NCBI RefSeq assembly: GCF_051401765.1
Contig: NW_027480480.1
Coordinates: forward strand, 1,054,001 to 1,118,000
Source of the DNA: Calliopsis andreniformis
Taxonomy: Eukaryota > Arthropoda > Insecta > Hymenoptera > Andrenidae
DNA length: 64,000 bases
Reading direction: 5' to 3'
Part shown: in pieces, positions 1 to 11,427 of the stretch
Numbering within the stretch: position 1 is the first letter of the stretch
How the letters are laid out: each line of letters opens with the position of its first letter
Program-made: the position numbers and the translations under genes
The notes under the pieces: generated by a model
Told to the model about the DNA's origin: nothing
Databases searched by the model: none
The model's input: the letters and a program-made list of their open reading frames with translations, nothing else

Positions 1-1537
1 GGCTGAGGGTTGAGGATTAAGGTTTGAGGACTGAGGACGGAGGATTGACGGTTGAGAACTGAGGATTGAGGATTGAGGATTGAAGATTGAGGATTGGGTA
101 TTGAGGATTGAAGAATGAGGATTGAGGAACGAGGATTGAGGATTGAGGATTGAGGATTGAGGATTGAGGATTGAGGATTGAAGATTGAATATTGATAATT
201 GAAGATTGAGGATTGAGGATTGAGGGTTGTGGATTGAGGACGAGGACTGAGGGTTGAATATTGATGCTTGATGTTTGAGGATTGAGAATTGAGGATTGAG
301 AATTGAGGATTGAGGATTGAGGATTGAAGACAGAGGATTGGGTATTGAGGATTGAAGAGTGAGGATTGAGGACAGAGGCTTGAGGATTGAAGATTGCAGA
401 TTGAGTATTGAGGATTGAAGATTGAGGATTGAGGATTGAGGATTGAAGATTGGGGATTGAGGATTGAGGATTGAGGATTGAGAATTGAGGATTGAGAATT
501 GAGGATTGAGGATTGAGGATTGTAGATTGAGGATTGGGTATTGAGGATTGAAGAATGAGAATTGAGGATTGAGTATTGAGGATTGAGAATTGAGGATTGA
601 GGAATGAAGATCGAGTATTGAGGATTGAAGGTTGAGGATTGAGGATTGAGGATTGACGATTGAGGACTGAATGTTGATGGTTGAGTGATGAGAATTGATG
701 TTTGTGGATTGAGATCTGAAGATTGAAGGATGGGGATTGAGTATTGAAAACAGTGGATTGAGGATATTCTATTGAGGATTGAGGATTGACAATTGATTTT
801 TGAGGACTGAGGGCTGAAGGTTGAGGATGCAGGATTGAGGATTCGGGATTGAGGTTTGATGACTGACGATTGAGGGTAGAGGATTCAGGATTGAGGATTG
901 ACGCTTGAGGATTGAGGATTGAAGATGGAGGATTGAAGAGGGAGGACTCAGTGTCGAGGATTGAGTGTTGAGAATTGATGTTTGAGGATTGAGATTTGAT
1001 TATTGAATATTGTGGATTGAGTATTGAAAACTGTGAATTGAGGACATTCTATTGAGGATTCAGGATTGACAATTGATTGTTGAGGACTGAGGGCTGAAGA
1101 TTGAGGATTCAGGATTGAGGATCCGGGATTGAGGCTTGAGGACTGAGGATTGAGGGTTGAGGATTGCGGATTGAGGATTGACTATTGAGGATTGAGGATT
1201 GAGGATGGAGGATTGAAGAGAGGACTGAGTGTTGAGGATTGAGCGATGAGAATTGATGTTTGAGGATTGAGATTTGATTATTGATCATTGTGTATTGAGT
1301 AATGAACCATGAGAATTCAGGATATTCTATTGAGTATTGAGAATTGATTATTGATGATTGAGTATTGAGGATTGATGGTTGAGGGGTGTGTGTTGAATAT
1401 TGAGGATTGAGGATTGAGGATTCAGGATTGAGGATTGAGGATTGAGAATTGAAGATTGAGTATTGAGGATTGAAGATTGACAATTGAGAATTGAGGATTG
1501 AGGATTGAGGATTGAGGATTGACGATTGAGGATTGAG
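1..1537 (+). repeat. Family A segment, duplicated at 4704-6240 (offset 4,703 bp)
   Basis: The window opens with ggctgagggttgaggattaa, which reappears at 4704. The offset of 4,703 bp holds at later anchors: the ggatggagg phrase at 1203 and 5906, EcoRI at 1313 and 6016, and gacgattgag at 1521 and 6224. The copies differ by a few substitutions, such as ggacattct near 1043 against ggatattct near 5746. They diverge at 1538/6241. The left border lies outside the window. Confidence 0.88.
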
Positions 1538-3021
1538 TATTGAGGATTGAGGTTTGAGGAACAAGGATTGAGGATTGCGGGTTGAGGATTGAAGATTGAG
1601 TATTGAGGATTGATGGTTGAGGGGTGTGTGCTGAATATTGAGGATTGAGGATTGAGGATACAGGATTGAGGATTGAGGATTGAGGATTGAAGGTTGAGTA
1701 TTGAGGATTGAAGATTGAGGATTGAGGATTGCGGATTGAGGATTGAGGATTGAAGATTGAGGATAGGGGAATGAGGATTGTCGATTGAGGATTGAGTATT
1801 GGGGATTGAGAAATGAGGATTGAGGATTGAAGATTGAGTATTAAGGATTGAAGATTGAGGATTGAGGATTGAGGATTGAAGATTCAGTATTAAGGATTGA
1901 AGATTGCAGATTGAGTATTGAGGATTGAAGATTGAGGATTGGGGATTAAGGATTGAGGATTGAGTATTGAGGATTGAGGATTGAAGATTGAGGATTGAGG
2001 ATTGAGGATTGAGGATTGAGGATTGAGGATTGGGTATTGCGGATTGACCATTGAGGATTGAGGATTGAGGATTGAGGATTGAGGATTGAGGATTGAGGAC
2101 TGAATATTGAATATTGGTGATTGAAATTGAGGATTGTGGATTGATGGTTGTGGATTGGCTACGAGGACTGAGGGTTGAGTATTGATGTCTGAGGTCTGAG
2201 GATTGAGGATTGAGGATTGAGAATTCAGGATTGAGGATTGAGGATCGAAGATTGAGGATTGGGTATTAAGGATTGAGGAATGAGGATTGAGGATTGAGGA
2301 CTGAGGATTGAGGATTAAAGACTGAGTATTGAGGATTGAAGATTGAGGATCGAGGATTGAGGATTGAGGATTGAGGATTGAGGATTGAGGATTGAGGATT
2401 GAGGATTGAGGATTGAGGATTGGGGATTGAGGATTGAGGATTGAGGATTGAGGATTGAGAATTGAGGATTGAGGATTGAGGATGGAGGATTGAAGAGGGA
2501 GGACTCAGTGTCGAGGATTGAGTGTTGAGAATTGATGTTTGAGGATTGAGATTTGATTATTGAATATTGTGGATTGAGTATTGAAAACAGTGAATTGAGG
2601 ATATTCTATTGAGGATTGAGGATCGACAATTGATTGTTGAGGACTGAGGGCTGAAGATAGAGGGTTCAGGATTGAGGATTCGGGATTGAGAATTGAGGAT
2701 TGAGGATTGAGGATTGAAGATTGGGGATTGAGGATTGAGGATTGAGGATTGAGGATTGAGGATTGAAGATTGAATATTGATAATTGAAGATTGAGGATTG
2801 AGGATTGAGTGTTGTGGATTGAGGACGAGGACTGAGGGTTGAATATTGATGCTTGATGTTTGAGGATTGAGAATTGAGGATTGAGAATTGAGGATTGAGG
2901 ATTGAAGACAGAGGATTGGGTATTGAGGATTGAAGAGCGAGGATTGAGGACAGAGGCTTGAGGATTGAAGATTGCAGATTGAGTATTGAGGATTGAAGAT
3001 TGAAGATTGAGGATTGAGGAT
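1538..3021 (+). repeat. Family A spacer segment, also present at 11428-12919
   Basis: It starts with gtattgaggattgaggtttg and the rare ggaacaagg (1558), and includes atattggtgattgaaattga near 2107. The same order occurs 9,890 bp downstream, shifting to 9,897 bp (one extra heptamer) before 2480. The match ends at 3021, where this copy reads agattgggg and the other reads cgattgaggacgagg. It extends left into the 1109-1558 module at the same offset. Shorter copies of its first part lie at about 7643-8090 and 9884-10850. Confidence 0.85.
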
Positions 3022-3600
3022 TGAAGATTGGGGATTGAGGATTGAGGATTGAGGATTGAGAATTGAGGATTGAGAATTGAGGATTGAGGATTGAGGATTG
3101 TAGATTGAGGATTGGGTATTGAGGATTGAAGAATGAGAATTGAGGATTGAGTATTGAGGATTGAGAATTGAGGATTGAGGAATGAAGATCGAGTATTGAG
3201 GATTGAAGGTTGAGGATTGAGGATTGAGGATTGACGATTGAGGACTGAATGTTGATGGTTGAGTGATGAGAATTGATGTTTGTGGATTGAGATCTGAAGA
3301 TTGAAAAATGGGGATTGAGTATTGAAAACAGTGGATTGAGGATATTCTATTGAGGATTGAGGATTGACAATTGATTGTTGAGGACTGAGGGCTGAAGATT
3401 GTGGATGCAGGATTGAGGATTCGGGATTGAGGTTTGATGACTGACGATTGAGGGTAGAGGATTCAGGATTGAGGATTGACGCTTGAGGATTGAGGATTGA
3501 AGATGGAGGATTGAAGAGGGAGGACTGAGTGTTGAGGATTGAGTGTTGAGAATTGATGTTTGAGGATTGAGATTTGATTATTGAATATTGTGGGTTGAGT
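2773..3600 (+). repeat. Partial copy of the 188-1015 segment
   Basis: The phrase attgataattgaag at 2776 matches the one at 191 (offset 2,585 bp). The following order (cagaggattggg, ggcttgagg, gatctgaag, aacagtggattg, attcggg) is kept, with the offset falling to 2,578 bp (one heptamer fewer) by attcggg at 3419. Near 3600 this copy switches abruptly to the attgaaccatgagaattcag form, a recombinant-looking join. Confidence 0.75.
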
Positions 3601-4703
3601 ATTGAACCATGAGAATTCAGGATATTCTATTGAGTATTGAGAATTGAGGATTGATGGTTGAGTATTGAGGATTGATGGTTGAGTATTGAGCATTGATGGT
3701 TGAGGGTTGTGTGTTGAATATTGAGGATTGAGGGTTGAGGATTGAGGATTGAAGATTGAGTATTGAGGGTTGAAGATTGAGGATTAAGGATTGAGTATTG
3801 AGGATGGAGGATGAGGGCTGAGGGTTGAGGATTGAGGTTTGAGTATTGAACCCTGATCATTCAGGATATTCTATTGAGTATTGAGAATTGAGTATTGATG
3901 GTTGAGTATTGAGGATTCAGGATTGAGGATTGAGGATTGGGGATTGAGGATTGAGGATTGAGGTTTGAGGACTGAATACTGAGGATTGAGGATTGGAGAT
4001 TGAGGATTGAAAATTGAGGATTGGGGACTGAGGATTGAAGATTCAGGATTGAGGATTGAGGATTGAGGATTGAGGATTGAGGATTGAGGATTGAAGATTC
4101 AGTATTGAGGATTGAAGATTGAGAATTGAGGATTGAAGATTGAACATTGAGGACTGAGTGTTGAAGGTTGAGTGATGAGAATTGATGTTTGTGGATAGAG
4201 ATTTGAAGATTGCAGATTGAGTATTGAGTATTGAAAACTGTGAATTGAGGATATTCTATTGAGGATTGAGGATTGACAACTGATTGTTGAGGACTGAGGG
4301 CTGAAGGTTGAGGATTCAGGATTGAGTATTCAGAATTGAGGTTAGTGGACTGAGGAATGAGGATTGAAGATTGAGTATTGAGGATTGAAGATTGAGGATT
4401 GAGGATTGAGGATTGAGGATTGAGGATTGAAGATTGAGGATTGGGGACTGAGTGTTGAGGGTTGAGTGATGAGTATTGATGTTTGTGGATAGAGGTTTGA
4501 AGATTGCTGATTGAGTATTGAGTATTGAAAGCTGTGAATTGATGATATTCTATTGAGGATTGAGGATTGACAACTGATTGTTGAGGTCTGAGGTCTGAAG
4601 ATTGAGGATTCAGGATTGAGGGTTCAGGATTGAGGTTTGAGGACTGAGGATAGAGGATTGAGAATTGAGGCTTGAGGATTGAGGATTGAGGATTGAGGAT
4701 GAG
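3601..4703 (+). repeat. Family A mosaic stretch with degenerate tag copies
   Basis: This stretch links the 2773-3600 block to the 4,703-bp duplicate. It holds gatattct tags near 3620, 3864, 4249 and 4547 in differing contexts: with the EcoRI site (3613), with the site destroyed (ccctgatcattcagg near 3851), and with family-B-like wording (tgtgaattgaggatattc near 4240, gatgatattc near 4541). I found no long exact partner for it elsewhere in the window. Confidence 0.65.
3648..3710 (+). repeat. Local 21-bp (three-heptamer) tandem repeat, three copies
   Basis: Two identical 21-bp copies (3648-3668 and 3669-3689) start ggattgatggttgag and end tattga. A diverged third copy (3690-3710) starts gcattgatggttgag. 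This is a recent local amplification in a step of three heptamers. Confidence 0.85.
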
Positions 4704-6240
4704 GGCTGAGGGTTGAGGATTAAGGTTTGAGGACTGAGGACGGAGGATTGACGGTTGAGAATTGAGGATTGAGGATTGAGGATTGAAGATTGAGGATTGG
4801 GTATTGAGGATTGAAGAATGAGGATTGAGGAACGAGGATTGAGGATTGAGGATTGAGGATTGAGGATTGAGGATTGAGGATTGAAGATTGAATATTGATA
4901 ATTGAAGATTGAGGATTGAGGATTGAGGGTTGTGGATTGAGGACGAGGACTGAGGGTTGAATATTGATGCTTGATGTTTGAGGATTGAGAATTGAGGATT
5001 GAGAATTGAGGATTGAGGATTGAGGATTGAAGACAGAGGATTGGGTATTGAGGATTGAAGAGTGAGGATTGAGGACAGAGGCTTGAGGATTGAAGATTGC
5101 AGATTGAGTATTGAGGATTGAAGATTGAGGATTGAGGATTGAGGATTGAAGATTGGGGATTGAGGATTGAGGATTGAGGATTGAGAATTGAGGATTGAGA
5201 ATTGAGGATTGAGGATTGAGGATTGTAGATTGAGGATTGGGTATTGAGGATTGAAGAATGAGAATTGAGGATTGAGTATTGAGGATTGAGAATTGAGGAT
5301 TGAGGAATGAAGATCGAGTATTGAGGATTGAAGGTTGAGGATTGAGGATTGAGGATTGACGATTGAGGACTGAATGTTGATGGTTGAGTGATGAGAATTG
5401 ATGTTTGTGGATTGAGATCTGAAGATTGAAGGATGGGGATTGAGTATTGAAAACAGTGGATTGAGGATATTCTATTGAGGATTGAGGATTGACAATTGAT
5501 TTTTGAGGACTGAGGGCTGAAGGTTGAGGATGCAGGATTGAGGATTCGGGATTGAGGTTTGATGACTGACGATTGAGGGTAGAGGATTCAGGATTGAGGA
5601 TTGACGCTTGAGGATTGAGGATTGAAGATGGAGGATTGAAGAGGGAGGACTCAGTGTCGAGGATTGAGTGTTGAGAATTGATGTTTGAGGATTGAGATTT
5701 GATTATTGAATATTGTGGATTGAGTATTGAAAACTGTGAATTGAGGATATTCTATTGAGGATTCAGGATTGACAATTGATTGTTGAGGACTGAGGGCTGA
5801 AGATTGAGGATTCAGGATTGAGGATCCGGGATTGAGGCTTGAGGACTGAGGATTGAGGGTTGAGGATTGCGGATTGAGGATTGACTATTGAGGATTGAGG
5901 ATTGAGGATGGAGGATTGAAGAGAGGACTGAGTGTTGAGGATTGAGCGATGAGAATTGATGTTTGAGGATTGAGATTTGATTATTGATCATTGTGTATTG
6001 AGTAATGAACCATGAGAATTCAGGATATTCTATTGAGTATTGAGAATTGATTATTGATGATTGAGTATTGAGGATTGATGGTTGAGGGGTGTGTGTTGAA
6101 TATTGAGGATTGAGGATTGAGGATTCAGGATTGAGGATTGAGGATTGAGAATTGAAGATTGAGTATTGAGGATTGAAGATTGACAATTGAGAATTGAGGA
6201 TTGAGGATTGAGGATTGAGGATTGACGATTGAGGATTGAG
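4704..6240 (+). repeat. Second copy of the 1-1537 segment (offset 4,703 bp)
   Basis: It is collinear with the start of the window and leads straight into the 691-bp module array, whose first unit starts inside it at 5846. Compared with 1-1537 it has isolated substitutions (gagaattgagg near 4759 against gagaactgagg near 56) and no length change across the anchors compared. Confidence 0.88.
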
Positions 6241-6536
6241 GATTGAGGATTGAGGATTGAGAATTGAGGACTGAGGATTGAAGATTGAGTATTGAGGATT
6301 GAAGATTGAGGATAGAGGATTGAGGATTGAAGATTGAGGACTGAGTGTTGAGTGTTGAGTGATGAGAATTGATGTGTGTGGATTGAGATTTGAAGATTGA
6401 GTATTGGGGATTGAGTATAGAAAACTGTGAGTTGAGGATATTCTATTGAGGATTGAGGATTGACTATTGATTGTTGAGGATTGAGGGCTGAAGTTTGAGG
6501 ATTCAGGATTGAGGATTCGGGATTGAGGATTGAGGA
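5846..6536 (+). repeat. 691-bp module, subtype A1 (super-repeat copy 1, position 1)
   Basis: Subtype A1 is marked by ttgcggattgaggattgact followed by attg near 5868 and by gagatttgattattgatc near 5972. The EcoRI site is at 6016. The next module starts exactly 691 bp on (ggatggagg at 5906 and 6597). 691 is 98 heptamers plus 5 bases. The odd five come from the short unit agaga in gaagagaggactg; other copies have agaggga there. Confidence 0.9.
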
Positions 6537-7227
6537 CTGAGGATTGAGGGTTGAGGGTTGAGGATTGAGGATTGACGCTTGAGGATTGAGGATTGAGGAT
6601 GGAGGATTGAAGAGAGGACTGAGTGTTGAGGATTGAGCGATGAGAATTGATGTTTGAGGATTGAGATATGATTATTGATCATTGTGTATTGAGTAATGAA
6701 CCATGAGAATTCAGGATATTCTATTGAGTATTGAGAATTGATTATTGATGATTGAGTATTGAGGATTGATGGTTGAGGGGTGTGTGTTGAATATTGAGGA
6801 TTGAGGATTGAGGATTCAGGATTGAGGATTGAGGATTGAGAATTGAAGATTGAGTATTGAGGATTGAAGATTGACAATCGAGAATTGAGGATTGAGGATT
6901 GAGGATTGAGGATTGACGATTGAGGATTGAGGATTGAGGATTGAGGATTGAGAATTGAGGACTGAGGATTGAAGATTGAGTATTGAGGATTGAAGATTGA
7001 GGATAGAGGATTGAGGATTGAAGATTGAGGACTGAGTGTTGAGTGTTGAGTGATGAGAATTGATGTGTGTGGATTGAGATTTGAAGATTGAGTATTGGGG
7101 ATTGAGTATAGAAAACTGTGAGTTGAGGATATTCTATTGAGGATTGAGGATTGACTATTGATTGTTGAGGATTGAGGGCTGAAGTTTGAGGATTCAGGAT
7201 TGAGGATTCGGGATTGAGGATTGAGGA
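6537..7227 (+). repeat. 691-bp module, subtype A2 (super-repeat copy 1, position 2)
   Basis: Subtype A2 has gggttgagggttgagg and gacgcttgagg in place of the A1 wording, and gagatatgattattgatc in place of gagatttgattattgatc. EcoRI is at 6707, and ggatggagg at 6597 is followed by 7288. Confidence 0.9.
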
Positions 7228-8086
7228 CTGAGGATTGAGGGTTGAGGGTTGAGGATTGAGGATTGACGCTTGAGGATTGAGGATTGAGGATGGAGGATTG
7301 AAGAGAGGACTGAGTGTTGAGGATTGAGCGATGAGAATTGATGTTTGAGGATTGAGATATGATTATTGATCATTGTGTATTGAGTAATGAACCATGAGAA
7401 TTCAGGATATTCTATTGAGTATTGAGAATTGATTATTGATGATTGAGTATTGAGGATTGATGGTTGAGGGGTGTGTGTTGAATATTGAGGATTGAGGATT
7501 GAGGATTCAGGATTGAGGATTGAGGATTGAGAATTGAAGATTGAGTATTGAGGATTGAAGATTGACAATTGAGAATTGAGGATTGAGGATTGAGGATTGA
7601 GGATTGACGATTGAGGATTGAGTATTGAGGATTGAGGTTTGAGGAACAAGGATTGAGGATTGCGGGTTGAGGATTGAAGATTGAGTATTGAGGATTGATG
7701 GTTGAGGGGTGTGTGCTGAATATTGAGGATTGAGGATTGAGGATACAGGATTGAGGATTGAGGATTGAGGATTGAAGGTTGAGTATTGAGGATTGAAGAT
7801 TGAGGATTGAGGATTGCGGATTGAGGATTGAGGATTGAAGATTGAGGATAGGGGAATGAGGATTGTCGATTGAGGATTGAGTATTGGGGATTGAGAAATG
7901 AGGATTGAGGATTGAAGATTGAGTATTAAGGATTGAAGATTGAGGATTGAGGATTGAGGATTGAAGATTCAGTATTAAGGATTGAAGATTGCAGATTGAG
8001 TATTGAGGATTGAAGATTGAGGATTGGGGATTAAGGATTGAGGATTGAGTATTGAGGATTGAGGATTGAAGATTGAGGATTGAGGA
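7228..8086 (+). repeat. 859-bp module: A2 start plus spacer (super-repeat copy 1, position 3)
   Basis: It starts as A2 (gacgcttgagg near 7264, gatatg near 7356, EcoRI 7398), then runs into the ggaacaagg spacer (7643) that is also found at 1558, and joins the next A1 module near 8087. It is 168 bp (24 heptamers) longer than the 691-bp modules. Confidence 0.85.
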
Positions 8087-8777
8087 TTGAGGATTGAGGG
8101 TTGAGGATTGCGGATTGAGGATTGACTATTGAGGATTGAGGATTGAGGATGGAGGATTGAAGAGAGGACTGAGTGTTGAGGATTGAGCGATGAGAATTGA
8201 TGTTTGAGGATTGAGATTTGATTATTGATCATTGTGTATTGAGTAATGAACCATGAGAATTCAGGATATTCTATTGAGTATTGAGAATTGATTATTGATG
8301 ATTGAGTATTGAGGATTGATGGTTGAGGGGTGTGTGTTGAATATTGAGGATTGAGGATTGAGGATTCAGGATTGAGGATTGAGGATTGAGAATTGAAGAT
8401 TGAGTATTGAGGATTGAAGATTGACAATTGAGAATTGAGGATTGAGGATTGAGGATTGAGGATTGACGATTGAGGATTGAGGATTGAGGACAGAGGATTG
8501 AGAATTGAGGACTGAGGATTGAAGATTGAGTATTGAGGATTGAAGATTGAGGATAGAGGATTGAGGATTGAAGATTGAGGACTGAGTGTTGAGTGTTGAG
8601 TGATGAGAATTGATGTGTGTGGATTGAGATTTGAAGATTGAGTATTGGGGATTGAGTATAGAAAACTGTGAGTTGAGGATATTCTATTGAGGATTGAGGA
8701 TTGACTATTGATTGTTGAGGATTGAGGGCTGAAGTTTGAGGATTCAGGATTGAGGATTCGGGATTGAGGATTGAGGA
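8087..8777 (+). repeat. 691-bp module, subtype A1 (super-repeat copy 2, position 1)
   Basis: It is the counterpart of 5846-6536 at +2,241 bp (ggatggagg 8147, EcoRI 8257) and carries both A1 markers. A local difference is ggacagagg near 8488 where copy 1 has ggattgagg. Confidence 0.9.
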
Positions 8778-9468
8778 CTGAGGATTGAGGGTTGAGGGTT
8801 GAGGATTGAGGATTGACGCTTGAGGATTGAGGATTGAGGATGGAGGATTGAAGAGAGGACTGAGTGTTGAGGATTGAGCGATGAGAATTGATGTTTGAGG
8901 ATTGAGATATGATTATTGATCATTGTGTATTGAGTAATGAACCATGAGAATTCAGGATATTCTATTGAGTATTGAGAATTGATTATTGATGATTGAGTAT
9001 TGAGGATTGATGGTTGAGGGGTGTGTGTTGAATATTGAGGATTGAGGATTGAGGATTCAGGATTGAGGATTGAGGATTGAGAATTGAAGATTGAGTATTG
9101 AGGATTGAAGATTGACAATTGAGAATTGAGGATTGAGGATTGAGGATTGAGGATTGACGATTGAGGATTGAGGATTGAGGATTGAGGATTGAGAATTGAG
9201 GACTGAGGATTGAAGATTGAGTATTGAGGATTGAAGATTGAGGATAGAGGATTGAGGATTGAAGATTGAGGACTGAGTGTTGAGTGTTGAGTGATGAGAA
9301 TTGATGTGTGTGGATTGAGATTTGAAGATTGAGTATTGGGGATTGAGTATAGAAAACTGTGAGTTGAGGATATTCTATTGAGGAATGAGGATTGACAATT
9401 GATTGTTGAGGATTGAGGGCTGAAGTTTGAGGATTCAGGATTGAGGATTCGGGATTGAGGATTGAGGA
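8778..9468 (+). repeat. 691-bp module, subtype A2 (super-repeat copy 2, position 2)
   Basis: It is the counterpart of 6537-7227 at +2,241 bp (ggatggagg 8838, EcoRI 8948) with both A2 markers. It has ggaatgaggattgacaattg near 9381 where copy 1 has ggattgaggattgactattg near 7140. Confidence 0.9.
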
Positions 9469-10327
9469 CTGAGGATTGAGGGTTGAGGGTTGAGGATTGA
9501 GGATTGACGCTTGAGGATTGAGGATTGAGGATGGAGGATTGAAGAGAGGACTGAGTGTTGAGGATTGAGCGATGAGAATTGATGTTTGAGGATTGAGATA
9601 TGATTATTGATCATTGTGTATTGAGTAATGAACCATGAGAATTCAGGATATTCTATTGAGTATTGAGAATTGATTATTGATGATTGAGTATTGAGGATTG
9701 ATGGTTGAGGGGTGTGTGTTGAATATTGAGGATTGAGGATTGAGGATTCAGGATTGAGGATTGAGGATTGAGAATTGAAGATTGAGTATTGAGGATTGAA
9801 GATTGACAATTGAGAATTGAGGATTGAGGATTGAGGATTGAGGATTGACGATTGAGGATTGAGTATTGAGGATTGAGGTTTGAGGAACAAGGATTGAGGA
9901 TTGCGGGTTGAGGATTGAAGATTGAGTATTGAGGATTGATGGTTGAGGGGTGTGTGCTGAATATTGAGGATTGAGGATTGAGGATACAGGATTGAGGATT
10001 GAGGATTGAGGATTGAAGGTTGAGTATTGAGGATTGAAGATTGAGGATTGAGGATTGCGGATTGAGGATTGAGGATTGAAGATTGAGGATAGGGGAATGA
10101 GAATTGTCGATTGAGGATTGAGTATTGGGGATTGAGAAATGAGGATTGAGGATTGAAGATTGAGTATTAAGGATTGAAGATTGAGGATTGAGGATTGAGG
10201 ATTGAAGATTCAGTATTAAGGATTGAAGATTGCAGATTGAGTATTGAGGATTGAAGATTGAGGATTGGGGATTAAGGATTGAGGATTGAGTATTGAGGAT
10301 TGAGGATTGAAGATTGAGGATTGAGGA
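9469..10327 (+). repeat. 859-bp module: A2 start plus spacer (super-repeat copy 2, position 3)
   Basis: It is the counterpart of 7228-8086 at +2,241 bp (ggatggagg 9529, EcoRI 9639, ggaacaagg 9884). One visible substitution is gagaattgtcg near 10099 against gaggattgtcg near 7858. Past 10,327 it continues into the longer form of the spacer and not into another A1 module. Confidence 0.87.
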
Positions 10328-11427
10328 TTGAGGATTGAGGATTGAGGATTGAGGATTGGGTATTGCGGATTGACCATTGAGGATTGAGGATTGAGGATTG
10401 AGGATTGAGGATTGAGGATTGAGGACTGAATATTGAATATTGGTGATTGAAATTGAGGATTGAGGATTGATGGTTGTGGATTGGCTACGAGGACTGAGGG
10501 TTGAGTATTGATGTCTGAGGTCTGAGGATTGAGGATTGAGGATTGAGAATTCAGGATTGAGGATTGAGGATCGAAGACTGAGGATTGGGTATTAAGGATT
10601 GAGGAATGAGGATTGAGGATTGAGGACTGAGGATTGAGGATTAAAGACTGAGTATTGAGGATTGAAGGTTGAGGATCGAGGATTGAGGATTGAGGATTGA
10701 TGATTGAGGATTGAGGATTGAGGATTGAGGATTGAGGATTGAGGATTGGGGATTGAGGATTGAGGATTGAGGATTGAGGATTGAGGATTGAGAATTGAGG
10801 ATTGAGGATTGAGGATGGAGGATTGAAGAGGGAGGACTCAGTGTCGAGGATTGAGTGTTGAGAATTGATGTTTGTGGATTGAGATTTGAAGATTGAGTAT
10901 TGGGGATTGAGTATAGAAAACTGTGAGTTGAGGATATTCTATTGAGGATTGAGGATTGACTATTGATTGTTGAGGATTGAGGGCTGAAGTTTGAGGATTC
11001 AGGATTGAGGATTCGGGATTGAGGATTGAGGACTGAGGATTGAGGGTTGAGGGTTGAGGATTGAGGATTGACGCTTGAGGATTGAGGATTGAGGATGGAG
11101 GATTGAAGAGAGGACTGAGTGTTGAGGATTGAGCGATGAGAATTGATGTTTGAGGATTGAGATATGATTATTGATCATTGTGTATTGAGTAATGAACCAT
11201 GAGAATTCAGGATATTCTATTGAGTATTGAGAATTGATTATTGATGATTGAGTATTGAGGATTGATGGTTGAGGGGTGTGTGTTGAATATTGAGGATTGA
11301 GGATTGAGGATTCAGGATTGAGGATTGAGGATTGAGAATTGAAGATTGAGTATTGAGGATTGAAGATTGACAATTGAGAATTGAGGATTGAGGATTGAGG
11401 ATTGAGGATTGACGATTGAGGATTGAG
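10328..11427 (+). repeat. Long spacer plus a single A2 module
   Basis: The first part follows the 2000-2520 order (atattggtgattgaaattga near 10437, ggctacgagg near 10483). It then carries ggatggaggattgaagaggg near 10812, followed by a lone A2 module with ggatggagg at 11093 and EcoRI at 11203. The spacing from the previous module is 1,564 bp, which equals two 691-bp modules plus 26 heptamers. Confidence 0.78.

Noticed and set aside
760..790. Promoter-like AT-rich words (gatattct, gtattgaaaac) upstream of something transcribed
   Set aside because: They are fixed parts of the satellite module, recur dozens of times, and have no downstream gene.
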